A stretch of 34,373 nucleotides of DNA from Pseudomonas putida W15Oct28 (GTDB lineage: Bacteria > Pseudomonadota > Gammaproteobacteria > Pseudomonadales > Pseudomonadaceae), in NCBI RefSeq assembly GCF_000708715.2, contig NZ_JENB01000054.1, forward strand, positions 1-34,373. The letters are read 5' to 3'. Positions 7,701 to 14,974 of this stretch are shown piece by piece (positions within the stretch are counted from its first letter, which is position 1; every line of letters begins with the position of its first letter). Position numbers and translations under genes: made by a program. The notes under the pieces were generated by a model that saw only the letters and a program-made list of their open reading frames with translations, had not been told where the DNA came from and did not search any database.

Positions 7701-9850
7701 TCACTGACCAGTCTCTTCGAGCGCGCCTGTGCACGCCCTGCAAGCGCCGCGGTTTCCCGCTCTTCCTGCACCGGCCGGTTGCAGCCATCCAGGGTCACGA
7801 TCGACATCACGCCGGTACTTTCGGTTACCCACTGCGTCGCCTTTTCACCCGTAGCGGCGACCAGGTTGTAGCCATGCACAGTGCGGGTTTCGTCAGGCGT
7901 GCCCGGTGCAACCGTTTCTTCGGTTACCCGGCCAAGAACGTCGTAGGTGATACGCACGGCATTGCCCGTGCCGTCCTGGCGATAGGTCTGCTGCCCGTCA
8001 AGCGCCGATGCGGCCTCGCTGGTGCTCATCTGTTCCAGATCGAAGCCAGACACGGTGGTGTCGCGCCAATGCTCCAGCCCCCATTTGTCATCCCGTACCT
8101 TCCGGTAGCGCCAGCGGGTGCGGGTGGTGCGGCTTTCGATGGCTTTGCGCAGAGGGTTCGCCAGATCATTGCCGTAGCGCGTTGTGGCCTGGTGGTCGGG
8201 CCGGCCGTGCAGGTAGGCATCGTCAGGTGTTTTCAGGTACTCGCGCTCGACCAATTGCAGCAGCTGTTCCGATTCATTGGCATGGTCGGCATCGATAACC
8301 TGCAACTGCCTTTCTTCACTTACCGCCAGCCACGGGTTCGTTACGCCGGCCAGCGGCAGACAGGCTTTGTAGCTCAGGCGCGTGCGCATGACCGGCGCAT
8401 CGCCTTGCAGGTCTACGGGGTAAACGGTTGAGCACTTGAGGTTGCGCCTGAAGTTTTCCGGGTCAGGCGGGCAAGTACCGTCCTCACCCGTCTCGCCCTG
8501 CTCGTGGTAATACGCATAGCGGGTACGTATGCCGGTAGGTTGCACTTCCTCGATCAGATTGCCCGCATCGTCGTACAGGGTGGTGACTTGCTCGACACGC
8601 TGTTTGAAGGGGTCACTGCGCAGTGTCCAGCGTTTGGTGATGACATGCGGCAGCTGGAAGTACGGCGGTTGCTCATCAAAGGGGGTATCTGGCTGTTCGT
8701 GGTACTGGGTGAGGGTTTCTTCGACATGGCCATCTTGTTCCAGTGCCTGGCGCACCAGCAAGTGATGACGATTGTAGGTCTGGGTGCGTGTACGGACCTC
8801 GGTATCGCCATCCCAGAAGTGCGCGGTCACGCTGTATTGATAGCGGGGTTGGGCGCGGTAGAGGTTGTCCTCACCGTTGTCCTGCCAGGTGATCCCGCTG
8901 TTGTAACCAACGAAGTTGCGGTCTAGCCATTGTTGGTTATCGGAGTCGAAGTGTTTATAGGTATAGGTCGTCTTGAGGGGTGGCTGGCCGGCACCCGGGT
9001 AGACGGTGTGGGTGGTGACACGGGGCAAGGCTGCGCGCTGGCCATTGGTAGGCAGTACGTGCCCTTCGTCCTCGTAGGCAACGTGTTCTTCTGCACCGGC
9101 GGGCGTCCACACCTTTCTCACGCAAAGCAGGTTGCGTTCTGTGCCGTATTCGATACGCCAGTTCGCCCCTTCTTCGCTGGGCAGGATGATTTTGTTCAGC
9201 TCGCGGTTGAGCATCTGCAGCGTATACCGTGCGTGGTACAGCTTGCCTTCAGCGGGATTGGGGTGCAGGTCGATGGTCACTCCACCCGTGGAGTAGGTGA
9301 GTTTCAGCAACTCCTGAGCCTGGCTGTCAGCATCGCGATAACTGAGGGTTTCCAGGTAGCCTGTACTGGGGCCGTAGCCAAGCTCAACCTTGTGGCCGGA
9401 TGGCGAATAGACTTCGGTAGGCAGGTATACCGGATAGGTACCTGCCTGCTTGGTCAACACCTCCACCAAGCCGGACTTGTGCACAATGCGGTAACAATCC
9501 TTGCCTTCCAGGGTGTCATCGTGGAAGTGAAACGTATCCAGTTTCTTTTCCCGAATACCCGGCTGCGCGCCGCTGCCGGTCACCTTGAATGTCTCCCCGC
9601 TGTGCAGTGTCAGCATATGCGTGCCAGGCACATACTGGGTGAGGGACAGTTCCCAGCCCTTGCCGAAACCGGAATCCTGATCGTTCAATGGGTTGAAGGC
9701 CAGGCGCAACGGCAGTTGCGGCCCGATGAGATCATTGCCGGCCAATGCTGGCAATGCGATTGCCAACGTGTATTGCCCCGTACGCGGGTCAACGCCGTTC
9801 TGCAGGAAACTTTGAAAGTTGGCAGCGTTGGAGTGAATGACACTGGACAT
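4760..9850 (-). CDS. RHS/YD-repeat protein with variable C-terminal tip (putative polymorphic toxin)
   Basis: The 1696 residues form a probable toxin with an RHS shell that encloses its own C-terminus. Near the start comes a conserved block (QNGVDPRTGQYTL, PLRLAFNPLND, GFGKGWELSL). Many YD repeats follow (YDVLGRVTEE, YDTLGRLETT, YDATGRLVEV). The RHS core ends near residue 1433 (YLLGRGYRAYNPVLMRFHSP to NPVNWRDPSGH). After it come a hydrophobic segment of about 45 residues (from about 1461) and a tip of about 165 residues that I do not recognise. Codons for the tip are richer in A and T than the rest. There is no signal peptide. It starts one base after the exported-protein gene, so the two are translationally coupled. 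No immunity gene follows. It lacks the N-terminus of TcC-type Tc subunits, so it is an RHS protein of another class. Confidence 0.88.
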   Translation of the reverse strand: MSSVIHSNAANFQSFLQNGVDPRTGQYTLAIALPALAGNDLIGPQLPLRLAFNPLNDQDSGFGKGWELSLTQYVPGTHMLTLHSGETFKVTGSGAQPGIREKKLDTFHFHDDTLEGKDCYRIVHKSGLVEVLTKQAGTYPVYLPTEVYSPSGHKVELGYGPSTGYLETLSYRDADSQAQELLKLTYSTGGVTIDLHPNPAEGKLYHARYTLQMLNRELNKIILPSEEGANWRIEYGTERNLLCVRKVWTPAGAEEHVAYEDEGHVLPTNGQRAALPRVTTHTVYPGAGQPPLKTTYTYKHFDSDNQQWLDRNFVGYNSGITWQDNGEDNLYRAQPRYQYSVTAHFWDGDTEVRTRTQTYNRHHLLVRQALEQDGHVEETLTQYHEQPDTPFDEQPPYFQLPHVITKRWTLRSDPFKQRVEQVTTLYDDAGNLIEEVQPTGIRTRYAYYHEQGETGEDGTCPPDPENFRRNLKCSTVYPVDLQGDAPVMRTRLSYKACLPLAGVTNPWLAVSEERQLQVIDADHANESEQLLQLVEREYLKTPDDAYLHGRPDHQATTRYGNDLANPLRKAIESRTTRTRWRYRKVRDDKWGLEHWRDTTVSGFDLEQMSTSEAASALDGQQTYRQDGTGNAVRITYDVLGRVTEETVAPGTPDETRTVHGYNLVAATGEKATQWVTESTGVMSIVTLDGCNRPVQEERETAALAGRAQARSKRLVSESRYDGLGQLRGLTLYDYYQTSAQAAEKVIELASSFDYDAWGELCKTTQADGVTLHRERTPFGADGDQVTEWMETPDRPGERQQHSVTETNNFGKPARRFRVGTDGQILGRRVLDYDGLGHCTDEARYIEKPNSTSRTSRRTSRYQFDPQGRITQTEQPDKSAVLRDFALHSGGELTERLQIRPRNSSNDQVVCDRDFDGVSRLKSLKMGARLEAYTYVENTLLPHTRTTASNRTFTYAYQASLSAQPKSISIATSVNADAPHQATFDYHPLTAAINDATNTQGTRSYLYTDQGYLEQAVWDDSITGEHYSCDYSHSLQGLPLRFTTSDGESVSHTYDTLGRLETTSQGDLLATFGYDSAGRLHSTQTEDAANQQQLVCKQYYDDLGRQTSRTQTLTRTDGTTLTHALELAWRSDDQLYSRTLSRDGSEVLHEGFDYDVLDRLEHHRFEGSELPCNAQGRPIVSQFFIYDELNNLTECFTDFADGSMDVATYSYEGFLLREATHTLQPDYPARQAFSHDDDGNLLNDEQGNRLHYDATGRLVEVRSADDSQLLHSYRYDGHGDLVGSTQGNASEVQRRYQGYRLSSTMENGLLTQYLYAADQPAGLQQSGTASGTRLLLTDHVGSVIGESDGSALKQANYNAYGETLADSNLQGLLGFNGEARERALGWYLLGRGYRAYNPVLMRFHSPDELYPEAAGINPYSYCGGNPVNWRDPSGHVGERYSMELPYIPPTPAPKPKSDWRSWLGVVLGAVFVVVSLIFMPPVGFTLAFAAGATSFGLDIASTAASAVAAANGDEKANNWAFWLGIASAVSTLGIMAMSRFMTVKTVTSEVATRSVATQTDDVIGAVSKGVDLTQPPSIFGPTSNLPSRRFNNYVRKFTTGNGKTKFSELDSLDSIPLRGDRENIRNPIFKPDKNAPAVIFNNDTVITETSIVTVTPPSPSAEFTPAAGIAGWGRKIVNGKVSFTEGVSHPDFRPPGL
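9372..9510 (-). repeat. Inverted repeat, left copy, inside RHS gene 1
   Basis: On the minus strand these 139 bases match 18194-18332 on the plus strand with one difference, a synonymous C/T in a threonine codon. They code for the same stretch of the N-terminal region in both RHS proteins (roughly residues 114-159) and are in the same reading frame. The flanking sequence is clearly less alike. Confidence 0.95.
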
Positions 9851-9851
9851 A

Positions 9852-10439
9852 TCACTTGCTCCCGGGGGTGGCGCCGGCCGAAGTTTTGATCTCTATGCAG
9901 CTAAGGCTGCCTTGAGCAATGACCCCTTTGAAATCGACCACTTTGAACCCAATGCTCCGTGCATTCGAGTCGCTACCGAGGTTGGTAATGTAACCGCGAT
10001 AATCGGTTATTTTGTCCAGGCCGAGTTTTTCCAGCGACGAGCGAGGGCGAGTGGTTTCCAGTTCAATCCAGTTACTGTCGCTCTCCTTACTGCAATTTTG
10101 TTGAGTGGCCTTTTTGTCGGATAGCAGAAAGGTGGTCGCCGCCGGGGCATTGCGGACGCGTATTGAGTGAGGTTGGAAGATTTTACCCTCTTCACCTTTG
10201 CAGTCTTCGGCCTCCTTGGGATAGAACCTGAATGTGGTATCGCTGCCTGCCCGAGGCACAACTGCTGAGCAACTAAGCTCGGTATTGTTGTCAACTGTCT
10301 GATAAAGCGTCAGTACACTTTCCGGGTCTTGGGTCGCCTGTGCGCCCAGCGGTAAAAGACAGCCAATCAATACGCCAAGTGCAATATGACGGCCGCAATG
10401 GGCGGTGCGGAAGTGTGGCATGGGGGTCGCGATTTTCAT
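9852..10439 (-). CDS. Small exported protein of unknown function, coupled to RHS gene 1
   Basis: This 195-residue protein is not recognised. It has an N-terminal signal peptide: a basic stretch, then the hydrophobic run ALGVLIGCLLPLG, with likely cleavage after AQA at residue 35. The mature part is polar and has four cysteines (ELSCSA, EDCKGE, QNCSKE, LSCIEI), which fits a periplasmic or secreted protein with two disulfides. The TGA is followed by one base and then the ATG of the RHS gene, so it is the first cistron of a two-gene unit. An ATG at codon 7 is an alternative start. An immunity, chaperone or export-helper role is possible from its position, but nothing in the sequence shows it. 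Confidence 0.75.
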   Translation of the reverse strand: MKIATPMPHFRTAHCGRHIALGVLIGCLLPLGAQATQDPESVLTLYQTVDNNTELSCSAVVPRAGSDTTFRFYPKEAEDCKGEEGKIFQPHSIRVRNAPAATTFLLSDKKATQQNCSKESDSNWIELETTRPRSSLEKLGLDKITDYRGYITNLGSDSNARSIGFKVVDFKGVIAQGSLSCIEIKTSAGATPGSK

Positions 10440-10540
10440 AAGCCGGCCTCTGAAATCTGTAGTAACGCAGGGCGCAATATGCCTGCCGCGTCGAAACAGC
10501 TTAAGTGCAAATCCAATAAGTACGCACCTGGCAGATTTAT

Positions 10541-10586
10541 CAGGTCGCCGCCGCTCGCCGGGTGGCTGGCAAGCGGCGGCGACCTG
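10541..10586. repeat. Perfect 15-bp inverted repeat between divergent units
   Basis: CAGGTCGCCGCCGCT (10541-10555) and AGCGGCGGCGACCTG (10572-10586) are exact reverse complements around a 16-base loop. The hairpin lies in the 222-base gap from which the exported-protein/RHS unit (left) and the Ig-like/TULIP operon (right) diverge. It could be an operator, a leader hairpin for the rightward operon, or a barrier between the units. I see no clear -35/-10 pair in this gap. Confidence 0.7.
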
Positions 10587-10661
10587 TTATTTCTACCAGT
10601 AGGCAGTGGCTGGCAATCGCAGTAGAACTATTGCCATCAACGCCCGACCAGGAGCAGGCGA

Positions 10662-12491
10662 ATGGCCCCCCGAAACAGACATAGCGAAGCGCAGGCATCG
10701 GATACATTGATTCATGATCCGCTTCCCGAGATCCCACTTAGAAACCAACACGGCGAAATCGACGTTGACGCCCTGCAAGGTCAAGACTTGCAAGTGCTGA
10801 TTAAAAAACCTGACCTGCAATATGGCGAGGAGGTCTTTTTGATCTGGCGGGGCGTGGGCGCAGATGGCACGCCTTTCGATGAGCTGGGTGCAGCGGCCGA
10901 AGTCCCGATAGATTACGACCCTGTTATCGGGCTTGATCTGGCAGTCAGAAACCCGATGGTCGAGCCTTTCAAGGATGGTTGGGCCTATTGCTCTTACAAG
11001 ATCAATGACGGAAACGAGTCGACCCCAGACTCCCTGCGTCTGTTCTGCTACCTGGGTTTGCGTGATCGCACCGGGCAGCCGGAAACGCTGGCTGTAGCGC
11101 AAGGCCGCGAGTCCCATGATCGGGTGATCAACTGGACCGAGCTTGAAACCGAAGGTGTGTTGCTGCAGGCCCCGCCATACCAGGCCATGCAGCTGGGCGA
11201 CCGCGTCGAACTGGTGATCCGCCGTTTCAACAAAGATGGCGTGGAGCAATCGGCGGCGAGCGAGTTCCATGTTGTAACCGAGCAAAATTTTGGCTTGCCA
11301 TTGCTGTGGCCTGTGCGCAAAGCCACCTTCACGCCCATTCGCGACGGCCGGGCCGAGATCCATTACCAGGTCGAGCTCGACGGTAGCCCCCTCGAGTCAC
11401 CCGTACAAGTGTTCGACATCACAACAGCCCCCAGCACCACGGACCTGCTCCCCTTGCCAGGCGTCGATGGCTACACAGGCGACCCGCTTGACCCAGGCAG
11501 GCACCCCAGAGGCATTACGGTGCGCGTGCCTGCCTATGCCGATATGCAGGCCGGCGATTTCGTCATGGTGCAGTGGCAGGAAGCCGGTAGCCCTGACACC
11601 TTGTTGAGAACCGCGCGCATGGACGCCAGCAGCCTGGATGCCTCGGAAATGGTGTTCAGGATCGGCCCGGAGGTATTGCGGACCGGGGACAACAAGGTGT
11701 TCTACCAATATGCCCGCGCCGGCCAGGCCTTGACGTCCGAAACCTTGATTGTGGCGGTGGCGGCGCAGCGCAACCTTGTTGCCCCCGTTGTGGACAGGGC
11801 TACTACAGACGGCCCGGACAAACAGGTGCTCAACGCCCTCAACGCCATTCAGGGCGCATATGTGAACGTTCCGGACTTTGATCTGCGCCCGGGTGAGCGA
11901 ATCGAAGTTCACTGGGCGGGTTACCCCAAAGGTGGCCAGCAGGTTGTCATCGAGCCAGAGCTGGGTGCGGGGCGGCGCTACAAAGTCAATCCTGGCGTCG
12001 TAGCGGCCAATATGCATGAAGCCGGGGACGTCGAAGGCAGGCGCTTCCCGGTGTTCTACAGAATTGTCGACGACCAGGGCGATCCGGTCGCCGAGTCGGC
12101 GCCTGTCAACCTGCGGATCCTTCCGCTGGCACCGAACCCTACGCTGACTTGCGCACAAGCGGACGCAAACGGCGATCTCAAAAACACCAGATTGGCACCC
12201 AATGGCGCACTGCTGTTGATCACTGGCGCAGGGCTGTGGTCGTTCGCCGCGCCAGGGCAGTTGCTCACCATTCGTATCGATGACCTGGCGACCGGCGTGC
12301 TGCGAAACAAGGTGGCTATCACCCCCGCGGAATTCACAAGCGCAAGGGTCGAGCAGTGGTTGTCTAGGACTGTGTACGGGCAGATGACCGACAACAAGCA
12401 GTACACGGTAATCGGCGAAGTCAGTTACGACCTGGGGGACAGCTGGCACCGGCTACCCACTTTAAGTTTGACACCGCGTAAAACTCAATAA
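10662..12491 (+). CDS. Protein of about five Ig-like repeats, first gene of the TULIP/RHS operon
   Basis: The 609 residues look like about five tandem beta-rich modules of roughly 110 residues. The recurring pattern is a short motif of the form VxVPxY..M..GD.V.V.W (VRVPAYADMQAGDFVMVQW, VNVPDFDLRPGERIEVHW, LQAPPYQAMQLGDRVELVI), with each module closing on a Y- or V-rich strand. There is no signal peptide and no membrane segment. Such Ig-like modules occur in large Pseudomonas proteins next to RHS genes; the exact role is unknown, and a structural or partner-binding function is inferred. ATG 10662 follows AGGAG at 10650-10654. The next gene starts 46 bases after the stop, consistent with an operon. 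Confidence 0.75.
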   Translation: MAPRNRHSEAQASDTLIHDPLPEIPLRNQHGEIDVDALQGQDLQVLIKKPDLQYGEEVFLIWRGVGADGTPFDELGAAAEVPIDYDPVIGLDLAVRNPMVEPFKDGWAYCSYKINDGNESTPDSLRLFCYLGLRDRTGQPETLAVAQGRESHDRVINWTELETEGVLLQAPPYQAMQLGDRVELVIRRFNKDGVEQSAASEFHVVTEQNFGLPLLWPVRKATFTPIRDGRAEIHYQVELDGSPLESPVQVFDITTAPSTTDLLPLPGVDGYTGDPLDPGRHPRGITVRVPAYADMQAGDFVMVQWQEAGSPDTLLRTARMDASSLDASEMVFRIGPEVLRTGDNKVFYQYARAGQALTSETLIVAVAAQRNLVAPVVDRATTDGPDKQVLNALNAIQGAYVNVPDFDLRPGERIEVHWAGYPKGGQQVVIEPELGAGRRYKVNPGVVAANMHEAGDVEGRRFPVFYRIVDDQGDPVAESAPVNLRILPLAPNPTLTCAQADANGDLKNTRLAPNGALLLITGAGLWSFAAPGQLLTIRIDDLATGVLRNKVAITPAEFTSARVEQWLSRTVYGQMTDNKQYTVIGEVSYDLGDSWHRLPTLSLTPRKTQ

Positions 12492-12537
12492 CACCGAAAT
12501 GAACAAGCCCACAAAGCCTGTATCAAGGAGCACGGAT

Positions 12538-14523
12538 ATGAATAAAGCCATCTTTCCTCAAGCACTATCACTCGAAGAATATCTTAGAAAGATGAGTGAA
12601 AAACCCTGGACATTCGGATGGGATGCGCTGGTGGTTTTCGATCGGTCCAAAACCAATGTCCTGCTGATGCAGGAGTACATCGACAGGCTCGGCACCGACA
12701 AAAGCTTTCCCGTTTTCGAGGATTCCGAAATTGACGTGGCTGAAGGGATCAAGCACGCCTTGCTCGGCTTGACTGTGGATAAACCGCGGCTGTCCTTTGA
12801 AACAGCATCCATCGCGTTGTCCAAGGCCAGCGTGACCATGCGTATGGTCGGCGGTAAGCAAATGCAATTTAATGAATCCATTCACGATGGTAAGCCGGTA
12901 AAGGTGGTTACCCGGTTGTCCACCCTCAATGCGGTTGTAGGGCCCTCATTGATTTTTGATTCAAAGCTGGCGACGGCGGCGGGCAGTGTCGGTGAAGACG
13001 GCGCGGTGGTGTTGGAACTGTTCATGGACGAGAACGGCGATGGCCAACCTGACATCGTGTATCGTTTTACCGGCGTGGAGACCGAGTTTGAGCGGCTGAA
13101 ACTCGGCGCTCACCTGGGCCAGCTGATGGGTAAATGGGGCCCCGAGTTGACACGGTTGAAACTCAGTGAACTGAGAGATACCGAAGATGCCGTGATGCAT
13201 CCAGAGCGTTTCGGTATACGTACTCATGCGGCGCCAGGTGCCCAAGTGCGCGGTGCACAGAGCTACGGCGACGGGGCTGTGGTGCTGTTCGTTGCCATGA
13301 AAGATAGCCCGAACGGTACCTACCCGGCTGATGATGCAGACATGCTGTACATGTTGCCGGCCTCAAGTGAAAACTTTTCCAGCAATTTGATCCTGGCTCA
13401 AAACCTTATTTGGAATAAGGTGATTTTGCCTGCAATCAGTGATGTGGATTGGGTGAAGGATGCGCGCTTCGCAGACCGCGAGATCCCGGGTTCACGTCAT
13501 CGGCAACTGGTGGCAACGGCGGGTGAAATTGGGGCTGAAATTTATATTGATTATCCGATGCGTCGATATGATTTGCCGCAATTTGAGTTTAAGTATAATG
13601 GTGACAAGCCCATGCGCTTTTATGTTGCCAATGATGTGTTGAAGTTTGAATTTAAGCCGGACCCGCTTTTCGTTAGGTCCACCTTTTCACAAAAAGCTAA
13701 TAGCGTTGACGATCCGTGGTATCACAGGTATGCCATCATCAAGATTGAAGTACGTATTGAGCTGGATTTCCGTTTCGTGGTTGAAATGGAAAATGATAAG
13801 CCAATAATTAAGTTGGTTTTCGAGAAGGAAGTTGCTTACAGTAACTGGGAGATTTCCGAAACTAATATAGAAGATGAGAATGGGCGGGAGTGGGTTCGGA
13901 CTCACCTGAGAGTTTGGAGCGATTGGTTGAAGGGGCCGGTGGATAAAGTCGTGGCTCCACTTAGAACGCTTGGTGCTACCCTGGATGCGTTCCGGCTGAA
14001 TAATCTGTTGTTCAGGGGCGATAATGTTGTCACACCCGACACTCTCAATCTGCCGGGTGACCTGACGGTGCTTGGTCATTTGTCACCAGAGCGTACCGAT
14101 CTGGTTATTGAGCCGGTCGAAGTTGTCGTTGCCGGCGGCGGTACTCTGCAGTTCAAGGCTTCATTGTTGGGTGATACCAGCTGGACTGTCGCCAACGTTG
14201 ATGGCGATGGGGGCTTACCGGGCACCATTGATCCCTTCACCGGATTGTACAAGGCACCCAGCGCCGAGTCGTTGCGCGAATCGGGTTTCCGCCGTGTAGT
14301 CGTCACTGCCAAGCGCGGCGACAAGGTCAGCAAAGCCATGGTCAGCCTGGTTGAAAGCAGTGTTTCGGTCTATCCCTCGGTAGTGGTGGTCGCGCTGGGC
14401 GGCACGCACTCCCTGGTAGCGGGCGAAGTGGATGGCGCGGCGCTGACCTGGGCCATCAAGGACGAGATCCTGGGCTCGATTGCGCCGGATCCGGATAAAG
14501 ACCCGACGATGCAGGATGGCTAG
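12538..14523 (+). CDS. P47/TULIP-like protein with Ig-like domain, ended early by an amber codon
   Basis: The first 661 residues of a larger protein. The N-terminus (GWDALVVFDRSKTNVLLMQ) resembles the GWD...N pattern that opens P47/OrfX-type TULIP proteins, a lipid-binding fold known from clostridial toxin clusters; this family call is inferred. The protein is homologous to the next gene by eye, for example PERFGIRTHAAPG and GDGAVVLFV against PERLLLRTQAAPW and GDGALLVFM. Ig-like modules follow from about residue 530 (GTIDPFTGLYKAPSAES). Translation ends at TAG 14521-14523 in the middle of such a module, while the same frame stays open and protein-like to 14973. ATG 12538 is chosen because AAGGAG lies seven bases upstream; an ATG at 12499 has no such site. 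Bases 13561-13680 are only about 42% G+C. Confidence 0.7.
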   Translation: MNKAIFPQALSLEEYLRKMSEKPWTFGWDALVVFDRSKTNVLLMQEYIDRLGTDKSFPVFEDSEIDVAEGIKHALLGLTVDKPRLSFETASIALSKASVTMRMVGGKQMQFNESIHDGKPVKVVTRLSTLNAVVGPSLIFDSKLATAAGSVGEDGAVVLELFMDENGDGQPDIVYRFTGVETEFERLKLGAHLGQLMGKWGPELTRLKLSELRDTEDAVMHPERFGIRTHAAPGAQVRGAQSYGDGAVVLFVAMKDSPNGTYPADDADMLYMLPASSENFSSNLILAQNLIWNKVILPAISDVDWVKDARFADREIPGSRHRQLVATAGEIGAEIYIDYPMRRYDLPQFEFKYNGDKPMRFYVANDVLKFEFKPDPLFVRSTFSQKANSVDDPWYHRYAIIKIEVRIELDFRFVVEMENDKPIIKLVFEKEVAYSNWEISETNIEDENGREWVRTHLRVWSDWLKGPVDKVVAPLRTLGATLDAFRLNNLLFRGDNVVTPDTLNLPGDLTVLGHLSPERTDLVIEPVEVVVAGGGTLQFKASLLGDTSWTVANVDGDGGLPGTIDPFTGLYKAPSAESLRESGFRRVVVTAKRGDKVSKAMVSLVESSVSVYPSVVVVALGGTHSLVAGEVDGAALTWAIKDEILGSIAPDPDKDPTMQDG

Positions 14524-14973
14524 AAGTTTACAGCCGCCGCGAGGTTGCCCACGCCTGATCCGAGTGACCCTTTTAACTTCTACGCGTCGCGGCTCGCCGA
14601 AGTGGAAGTTTCAAGTGCAACGGGCGGAAAGCGCACTATCGATGTACTGGTGATTGTGAGCCAAGGTGGTGCTTATTGGCTGGAAGCGAGTGCGGTTGGC
14701 GAGGGTGTAAAACTTACGTTTTACAGAACTACCATCAGAGATCCCAAGCAAGAAGTGCCTGCTGATGAAACGCATTGGCACCTGTACAAAGGCGATGGCA
14801 CATTCGTGAACGGTGTATACACCCCAAAAGCAGGCAGTGTCGAGCAGTATGCGATTGTTACTGCAATCTATGAGGACGTCACTGCAGACCGTTTCGCCTA
14901 CATGATCATCCCGATTCCCTTCGTTTCCAGCCAGCGCTTCGTAGCGCTGCTGGGCACTCACCAGGAGCAATGA
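14524..14973 (+). pseudogene. C-terminal part of the first TULIP/Ig protein, cut off by the amber codon
   Basis: These 149 codons continue the frame of the preceding gene past TAG 14521-14523. The product (from KFTAAARLPTP to LLGTHQEQ) has the same C-terminal module as the protein at 24273-25790: HWHLYKGDGTFVNGVYTPKA against KWHIVTGDGSVTDDGHFIPG, and MIIPIPFVSSQRF against TIVPVPFFSASLA. This shows that it belongs to the upstream gene. By comparison with related modules the lost codon was probably tyrosine (TAC or TAT). No good ribosome site opens this part; a TTG at 14545 is the only nearby candidate. Its TGA is followed by one base and the ATG of the next gene, so the amber codon may also weaken translational coupling. 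A sequencing error or readthrough cannot be excluded. Confidence 0.7.
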
Positions 14974-14974
14974 C

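Noticed and set aside
10590..10650. A sigma-54 promoter (TGGC...GC) before the Ig-like gene.
   Set aside because: The GG and GC elements do not have the required 10-base spacing in any register.
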